Notes under the pieces: generated by a model
What the model was told of the DNA's origin: nothing
What the model saw: only the letters and a program-made list of their open reading frames with translations
The model's database searches: none
Position numbers and translations under genes: made by a program
In this document: positions 59,363 to 64,000 of the stretch, one piece after another
How positions within the stretch are numbered: the first letter of the stretch is position 1
Layout of the letters: every line of letters begins with the position of its first letter
Source: JANLTP01 sp031363055
GTDB lineage: Bacteria > Pseudomonadota > Gammaproteobacteria > Burkholderiales > Burkholderiaceae_E
Assembly: GCA_031363055.1 (NCBI GenBank)
Contig: JANLTP010000075.1
Location: forward strand, 5,962-69,961
DNA length: 64,000 nt
Direction of reading: 5' to 3'

Positions 59363-60679
59363 ATGAAAACTCAATCTTTTTTGAAGTCGGGGCACACGCC
59401 GACCCTGTTTGCTGCCTTTCTTTACTTTGATTTCTGTTTTGCGGTCTGGGTACTGAACGGTGCGATGGCACCCTTCATCAGCGAGTCGTTTGCGCTGACC
59501 CCGGCCCAGAAGGGATTCATGATCTCGGTGCCGATTCTGGCCGGCGCGCTCATGCGCTTTCCACTCGGCGTGATGGCGCAATACATCGGTCGCAAGAACG
59601 CCGCCATGGTCGAGATGGTGCTGATCATGCTGGCCATGAGCTATGGCTTCCTGATGGTCAACACTTATGACGAAGTGCTGGCCATGGGTGTGCTGCTCGG
59701 TATCGCCGGCGCGAGTTTCGGGGTTGCACTGTCGCTCGGCTCCGGCTGGTATCCGCCTCAGTACAAAGGCCTGGCAATGGGTCTGGCGGGCGCTGGCAAT
59801 AGCGGTACGGTATTGGCCGTCCTGTTGGCGCCGCCGCTGGCGACCCGCTTCGGCTGGCAAGCGGTGTACGGCTTTGCCGCCGTCAGCATGTTGATTCCGT
59901 TTGTGGTCATGGCGGTTTACGCGAACGAGCCGCCCGATCGCGAACAGCAGTCGTTTCGCCAGCATATTGCCTGCCTGTTCGAAAAGGATGGTTGGGCGTT
60001 CAGCCTGATCTATGTCGTGACCTTTGGCGGGTTCATTGGTTTGTCGAGCTTCTTGCCGACCTACTTTTACGACCAATTCAAGGTCACCAAGATCGAAGCC
60101 GGTCAACTCACCATGCTGGCCGCGCTGATGGGGTCGGGCATCCGCATTGTCGGTGGCTGGCTCTCGGATCGCTGGGGTGGTGTCAACACCTTGAGCCTGG
60201 TGTTGGTGGTGGTCATGGTGTCGGTGGTACTGGCCGGCCTGCAAACCACGGTGACCGCAACCACCTTGTGCCTGATGCTTTGCTTCGCAGCGCTGGGCGC
60301 CGGCAACGGCGCGCTGTTTCAATTGGTGCCGCTGCGTTGGCCGCTGACAACGGCGGTGGCCGGCTCAATGATCGGAGAACTCGGCGCGCTCGGTGGTGGC
60401 TTCATTCCGAATGCCATGGGTATGTCCAAGCAATATACCGGAACCTATCTGTGGGGCTTTGTCGCTTTCGCGGTCGTGGCCGGCTGCATGTTGATCATGC
60501 TTCGCCTGGTACAAATCCGCTGGACCCGCACCTGGGCCGAGCGCGGTGGCCGTGCTCGTGCAACATCGGCCGCAGCAACTGGCGCATCGCCGCTCTCGCC
60601 GTCTATCCCACCGTCTGTCTCATCGTCTATCTCACCGTCGGTCTCATCGGCAATGGACCCAAGAAAGAAGCTGGCATGA
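59363..60679 (+). CDS. nasA: Nitrate/nitrite MFS transporter (NarK/NasA)
   Basis: Twelve-helix nitrate porter of 438 residues. The nitrate signature GNSGTVLAVLLAPPLATRFGW near residue 150 and GGGFIPNAMGMS near 345 are both present. The first helix is FAAFLYFDFCFAVWVLNGAMAPFI. Upstream codons do not belong to the family, so ATG 59363 is used. The C-terminal tail is a low-complexity SIPPSVSSSISPSVSS repeat, an unusual addition. Its stop overlaps nirB (ATGA). Along with NrtABD this gives two nitrate uptake systems in one locus. Confidence 0.92.
   Translation: MKTQSFLKSGHTPTLFAAFLYFDFCFAVWVLNGAMAPFISESFALTPAQKGFMISVPILAGALMRFPLGVMAQYIGRKNAAMVEMVLIMLAMSYGFLMVNTYDEVLAMGVLLGIAGASFGVALSLGSGWYPPQYKGLAMGLAGAGNSGTVLAVLLAPPLATRFGWQAVYGFAAVSMLIPFVVMAVYANEPPDREQQSFRQHIACLFEKDGWAFSLIYVVTFGGFIGLSSFLPTYFYDQFKVTKIEAGQLTMLAALMGSGIRIVGGWLSDRWGGVNTLSLVLVVVMVSVVLAGLQTTVTATTLCLMLCFAALGAGNGALFQLVPLRWPLTTAVAGSMIGELGALGGGFIPNAMGMSKQYTGTYLWGFVAFAVVAGCMLIMLRLVQIRWTRTWAERGGRARATSAAATGASPLSPSIPPSVSSSISPSVSSAMDPRKKLA
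60599..60646 (+). repeat. Four 12-bp tandem units in the nitrate porter tail
   Basis: Units CCGTCTATCCCA, CCGTCTGTCTCA, TCGTCTATCTCA and CCGTCGGTCTCA at 60599, 60611, 60623 and 60635. They encode PSIP, PSVS, SSIS and PSVS at the end of the transporter, just upstream of nirB. Confidence 0.75.
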
Positions 60680-63120
60680 AAAAGATGAAACTGGTGGTCA
60701 TTGGCAATGGCATGGCCGGTATCCGGACCGTTGAGGAGTTGCTGGTGCTGGCGCCCGACCTCTACGAGATCGCCGTCTTTGGCGCTGAGCCGCATCCGAA
60801 CTACAACCGCATCTTGCTGTCGCCGGTGCTCTCGGGCGAACAGAAGCTCGAAGACATTGTGCTCAATGATCTCGAGTGGTACGCCAGTCACAACATTCGC
60901 CTGCACCTGGGCAAGAAAGTGGAGCGGGTTGATCGCAAGCTACGCGTCGTCCACGCCGACGATGGCACGACCGAGCCGTACGATCGCCTGTTGCTGGCCA
61001 CCGGCTCGAATCCGTTTATCTTGCCGGTGCCGGGGTTCGATGCGCCCGGTGTCATTACCTATCGCGATATCGCCGACACCAACACCATGATCGAGGCGGC
61101 CACCCAATTCAAGCACGCGGTGGTGATCGGCGGTGGTTTGCTGGGCCTGGAGGCCGCCAATGGCCTGGCCGTGAGGGGCATGATGGTCACCGTGGTGCAC
61201 CTGATGCCGTGGCTGATGGAGCGCCAGCTCGATCGGGTTGCAGGTCTTATGCTGCAACGCTCGCTGGAAGCACGCGGACTGCAATTCAGGATCGAATGCC
61301 AGACCGAAGCGATCCTGACCGGTGAGAATGGCCGCGTCAAGGCGATTCGCTTCAAGAACGGCGAAGAAATTCCAGCCGATCTGGTCGTAATGGCGGTCGG
61401 TATCCGCCCGAACACCACGCTGGCCGAAAAAATCGGCCTGCATGTCAATCGCGGTGTCGTGGTCAATGACACCATGCAGACCTATGATCCGCGTATCTAC
61501 GCGGTCGGTGAATGCGCCAATCATCGCGGCATTGCCTACGGCCTGGTCGCGCCCCTGTTCGAGATGGCCAAGGTGGCCGCCAATCATCTGGCGCAGATGG
61601 GCATTGGTCTCTATGGTGGCTCGGTCACATCGACCAAACTCAAGGTGACCGGCATCGATCTTTTTTCGGCCGGTGAGTTCAATGCCACGGCCGGCGTCGA
61701 AGAGATCACGCTGTCCGATCCGATTGCCGGCATCTACAAGAAGCTGGTGATTCGTGACGACAAACTGGTCGGCGCCTGCCTGTATGGCGACACGGCAGAC
61801 GGCTCCTGGTATTTCAAGCTGCTGCGCGAAGGCAAGCCGATTCACGAACTGCGTGATCGCCTGATGTTCGGCGAAACCAATCTGGGCGACACCGGCCACC
61901 AGGGTCAGAGCAAGGCGATTGCGATGGCCGACACGGCCGAGGTCTGCGGCTGCAATGGCGTGTGCAAGGGCACGATCGTGTCCGCGATCAAGGACAAGGG
62001 TCTGTTCACGCTCGATGAGATTCGCAAGCACACCAAGGCTTCGAGTTCCTGCGGCTCCTGCACCGGTCTGGTCGAACAGATTCTGATGAACACGCTGGGC
62101 TCCGACTACTCGGAGGCACCGAAGGTCAAGCCGGTCTGCGGTTGCACCGATCGTAATCATGACGAAGTGCGCAAGGCCATCCGCAAGCAGAAGTTGCTGA
62201 CCATTGCCGACACCATGCACTTCATGGGTTGGCGCACGCCGAACGGTTGCGCGAGTTGCCGACCGGCGATCAACTATTATCTGATCAGCACCTGGCCGCG
62301 AGAGGTGGTTGATGATCCGCAGTCGCGCTACATCAATGAACGTGCTCATGCCAATATTCAGAAGGACGGCACCTTCAGCGTGATTCCGCGGATGTGGGGC
62401 GGTGAAACCAACGCCTCCGAGTTGCGTCGAATTGCCGACGTCGTCGACAAATATAAGATACCGACCGTCAAGGTCACCGGCGGGCAACGCATCGATCTAT
62501 TGGGCGTCAAGAAGCAGGACCTGCCAGCGGTCTGGCGCGAGCTGGACATGCCCTCGGGTCACGCCTATGCGAAGGCGTTGCGTACCGTCAAAACCTGCGT
62601 CGGCTCGGAGTGGTGCCGATTCGGTACCCAGGACTCGACCCAGATGGGCAAGGACCTCGAGCGGGCGCTTTGGAAGATGTACGCACCGCACAAAGTGAAG
62701 CTCGCCGTATCGGGTTGTCCGCGCAATTGCGCCGAGTCCGGGATCAAGGACGTCGGGGTCATTGGCGTTGACTCGGGCTGGGAGCTCTACATCGCCGGTA
62801 ACGGTGGCATCAAGACCGAGGTCGCGCAATTCCTGGTCAAGGTCAGCACGGACGCCGAAGTGTTGGAGTTCTCCGGAGCATTCCTGCAGTTATATCGCGA
62901 GGAAGGCTGGTATCTCGAACGTACGGTTCATTACCTGTCGCGGGTCGGTATGGATCACATTCGGGAGCGCATTCTCAATGATGCGCAAGGGCGGCGTGAA
63001 CTGTGGGAGCGGCTGCAGTTTTCACTGGCCGAGGAGCCTGATCCCTGGCACCAACCGGCCAAAGCGGTGGTTGATTCGCGCCAGTTCATTCCGATCAAAC
63101 TGAGTTCAGTGAGTGCCTGA
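60676..63120 (+). CDS. nirB: NADH nitrite reductase large subunit NirB
   Basis: Assimilatory nitrite reductase of 814 residues that reduces nitrite to ammonium. Residues 1-400 are an FAD/NADH-binding reductase (VVIGNGMAGIRTVEEL, VVIGGGLLGLEAANGL). Residues about 430-490 hold a BFD-like [2Fe-2S] site (CGCNGVCKG, CGSCTGLV), followed by a second Cys set (VCGCTD and CASCRP). The C-terminal sirohaem/4Fe-4S site is TCVGSEWCRFG plus GCPRNCAES. ATG at 60676 overlaps the nasA stop. It overlaps nirD by one base and acts with it in the cytoplasm. Confidence 0.96.
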   Translation: MKKMKLVVIGNGMAGIRTVEELLVLAPDLYEIAVFGAEPHPNYNRILLSPVLSGEQKLEDIVLNDLEWYASHNIRLHLGKKVERVDRKLRVVHADDGTTEPYDRLLLATGSNPFILPVPGFDAPGVITYRDIADTNTMIEAATQFKHAVVIGGGLLGLEAANGLAVRGMMVTVVHLMPWLMERQLDRVAGLMLQRSLEARGLQFRIECQTEAILTGENGRVKAIRFKNGEEIPADLVVMAVGIRPNTTLAEKIGLHVNRGVVVNDTMQTYDPRIYAVGECANHRGIAYGLVAPLFEMAKVAANHLAQMGIGLYGGSVTSTKLKVTGIDLFSAGEFNATAGVEEITLSDPIAGIYKKLVIRDDKLVGACLYGDTADGSWYFKLLREGKPIHELRDRLMFGETNLGDTGHQGQSKAIAMADTAEVCGCNGVCKGTIVSAIKDKGLFTLDEIRKHTKASSSCGSCTGLVEQILMNTLGSDYSEAPKVKPVCGCTDRNHDEVRKAIRKQKLLTIADTMHFMGWRTPNGCASCRPAINYYLISTWPREVVDDPQSRYINERAHANIQKDGTFSVIPRMWGGETNASELRRIADVVDKYKIPTVKVTGGQRIDLLGVKKQDLPAVWRELDMPSGHAYAKALRTVKTCVGSEWCRFGTQDSTQMGKDLERALWKMYAPHKVKLAVSGCPRNCAESGIKDVGVIGVDSGWELYIAGNGGIKTEVAQFLVKVSTDAEVLEFSGAFLQLYREEGWYLERTVHYLSRVGMDHIRERILNDAQGRRELWERLQFSLAEEPDPWHQPAKAVVDSRQFIPIKLSSVSA

Positions 63121-63464
63121 TGTCGACAACGACCGCTACTACTGCTACCACTGCCAAGTGGGTTGAAGTGTGTGCCGTGCAGGATATCCCGGTGCTGGGC
63201 TCGCGTGTGGTGGAACGCAGCTCGGGCGATAACGTCGCGGTCTTTCGTAACGGCGAAGACAAGGTGTTCGCGTTGCTCGATCGCTGTCCGCACAAGGGCG
63301 GACCGCTATCGCAAGGCATTGTGTTTGGTGAACGCGTCGCTTGCCCGTTGCACAACTGGAATATTGAACTGAATTCGGGTTGTGCGGTCGCGCCCGACAG
63401 CGGCTGCACGCAGGCCTTTGCCGTCAAGGTTGAGGCCGGCAAGGTCTTTCTCGATGTTGGCTGA
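63120..63464 (+). CDS. nirD: Nitrite reductase small subunit NirD (Rieske-type)
   Basis: Small subunit of 114 residues. Rieske ligands CPHKGGPLSQG and CPLHNW are intact, so unlike clusterless NirD homologues it should bind a [2Fe-2S] centre. An N-terminal TTTATTATTA stretch from 9-base units (63129-63155) precedes the domain at KWVEVCAVQDIP. The start overlaps the nirB stop (TGATG). Confidence 0.93.
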   Translation: MSTTTATTATTAKWVEVCAVQDIPVLGSRVVERSSGDNVAVFRNGEDKVFALLDRCPHKGGPLSQGIVFGERVACPLHNWNIELNSGCAVAPDSGCTQAFAVKVEAGKVFLDVG

Positions 63465-64000
63465 AACGCCATCCTCCGACGCGACCCGGTTTGAGACGCG
63501 TTCGACCTGCCCCTACTGTGGGGTCGGTTGTGGTGTCATCATCGAGTCGCAGTCGCAAGGTGGTACCACCGAGATTACCGGTGTTCGCGGCGATCCCGAA
63601 CATCCGGCCAATTTTGGTCGGCTGTGCAGCAAGGGCAGCAGTCTGCATTTGACCGCCCAGCCGTTGCGACGCGCTCAAGCTCGGGCGCTGCAGCCCATGA
63701 TTCGAGCGCATCGGCTCGATCAACTGCGCGAGACGTCCTGGGACAGTGCACTCAATATGCTGGCAGACAGGTTCGCAGCCTGTATTCGCGAACACGGCCC
63801 GGATTCGGTAGCGTTTTATATCTCTGGTGAACTGCTGACCGAGGACTACTACGTCTTCAACAAGCTCGCCAAGGGTCTGATCGGCACCAACAATGTCGAC
63901 ACCAATTCGCGCCTGTGCATGTCCTCCGCCGTGGCCGGCTACAAACAGACCTTGGGAGCCGATGCGCCGCCCAACGCCTATGAAGACATCGATCATGCCG
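63454..64000 (+). CDS. Assimilatory nitrate reductase catalytic subunit, 5' part
   Basis: Starts at ATG 63454, overlapping nirD by 11 bases, and runs off the window. The N-terminal [4Fe-4S] motif CPYCGVGCG with LCSKG is intact, followed by LDQLRETSWDSALNMLADRF and GELLTEDYYVFNKLAKGLIGTNNVDTNSRLCMSSAVAGYKQTLG, typical of molybdopterin nitrate reductases of the NasA/NasC type. It would receive electrons for reduction of nitrate to nitrite, which NirBD then reduces. About 182 residues are visible. Confidence 0.92.
   Translation, partial: MLAETPSSDATRFETRSTCPYCGVGCGVIIESQSQGGTTEITGVRGDPEHPANFGRLCSKGSSLHLTAQPLRRAQARALQPMIRAHRLDQLRETSWDSALNMLADRFAACIREHGPDSVAFYISGELLTEDYYVFNKLAKGLIGTNNVDTNSRLCMSSAVAGYKQTLGADAPPNAYEDIDHA

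Noticed and set aside
59992..60675. Open frame in nirB phase upstream of its start
   Set aside because: It overlaps the nitrate porter gene and has no homology; NirB family proteins begin near MKKMKLVVIGNG.
1..64000. tRNA, rRNA, insertion sequences and phage genes
   Set aside because: No cloverleaf-like segment, rRNA motif, transposase motif or long terminal inverted repeats were found on reading; a dedicated covariance-model search was not possible.

Overview
The window reads as GC-rich chromosomal DNA of a betaproteobacterium, most likely Burkholderiales. The basis is a DUF3567 gene, a long-tailed second-type Hfq protein, tripartite (TRAP) carboxylate transporters, a fused PcaD-PcaC enzyme, an AsnC-type regulator beside glmS, and an assimilatory nitrate locus carrying a phosphatase/kinase fusion gene. 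The genus cannot be named from sequence alone. No rRNA, tRNA, CRISPR array, transposase or phage gene was recognised. Genes are tightly packed, and many neighbours overlap at ATGA, GTGA or TGATG junctions.

Layout. 1-2.3 kb: end of a TRAP small permease gene and an unusually long TRAP large permease. 2.4-6.5 kb: small unknown protein, strong terminator, TrkH, a CobW-like protein with a damaged P-loop, DUF3567 protein, Hfq-like protein. 6.6-10.1 kb (minus): pcaL, dctQ, dctM, rhodanese. 10.3-26.7 kb: a large surface-polysaccharide locus with an ABC exporter (Wzm/Wzt), giant methyltransferase/glycosyltransferase, sugar epimerase, GDP-heptose enzymes (a three-domain nucleotidyltransferase-phosphatase-kinase fusion, HddA, GmhA), a methyltransferase, a flippase and a GT2. 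26.9-34.6 kb: orphan DctP, PhzS-like monooxygenase, M48-PDZ lipoprotein, malate/lactate dehydrogenase family enzyme, MFS transporter, AsnC regulator. 34.6-42.4 kb: glmS and a second small glycan cluster (GMC oxidoreductase, DUF2264, flippase, GT2). 42.5-54.0 kb: kynureninase, MBL-fold hydrolase, P450, alpha/beta hydrolase, a dispersed NMT1/SsuA-type ABC system with a creatininase-family enzyme, a degenerate phosphoesterase, FAD hydroxylase plus DUF2783, CbiX. 54.2-64 kb: nitrate assimilation (NrtABD transporter, PP2C-kinase fusion, NarK/NasA transporter, NirB, NirD, start of the assimilatory nitrate reductase).

How the genes fit together. The polysaccharide locus appears to make and export a glycan containing a GDP-activated heptose: GmhA, HddA, the GmhB-like domain and the HddC-like domain would form the complete precursor route, and the Wzt C-terminal domain would recognise the finished chain. 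The nitrate locus couples two uptake systems to NADH nitrite reductase and a molybdenum nitrate reductase, and CbiX could supply sirohaem.

The most unusual feature is a recurring structure at the DNA level. Short degenerate tandem duplications (about 6-40 bp period) sit on start codons, stop codons or protein tails of many unrelated genes: the 109-aa gene start, trkH/cobW-like, pcaL/dctQ, the PhzS-like gene, the M48 gene, glmS, GT2/kynU, the DUF2783 gene, the ABC ATPase, the NasA tail and the NirD head. This looks like a genome-wide habit of boundary duplication and is the main lead from this window.
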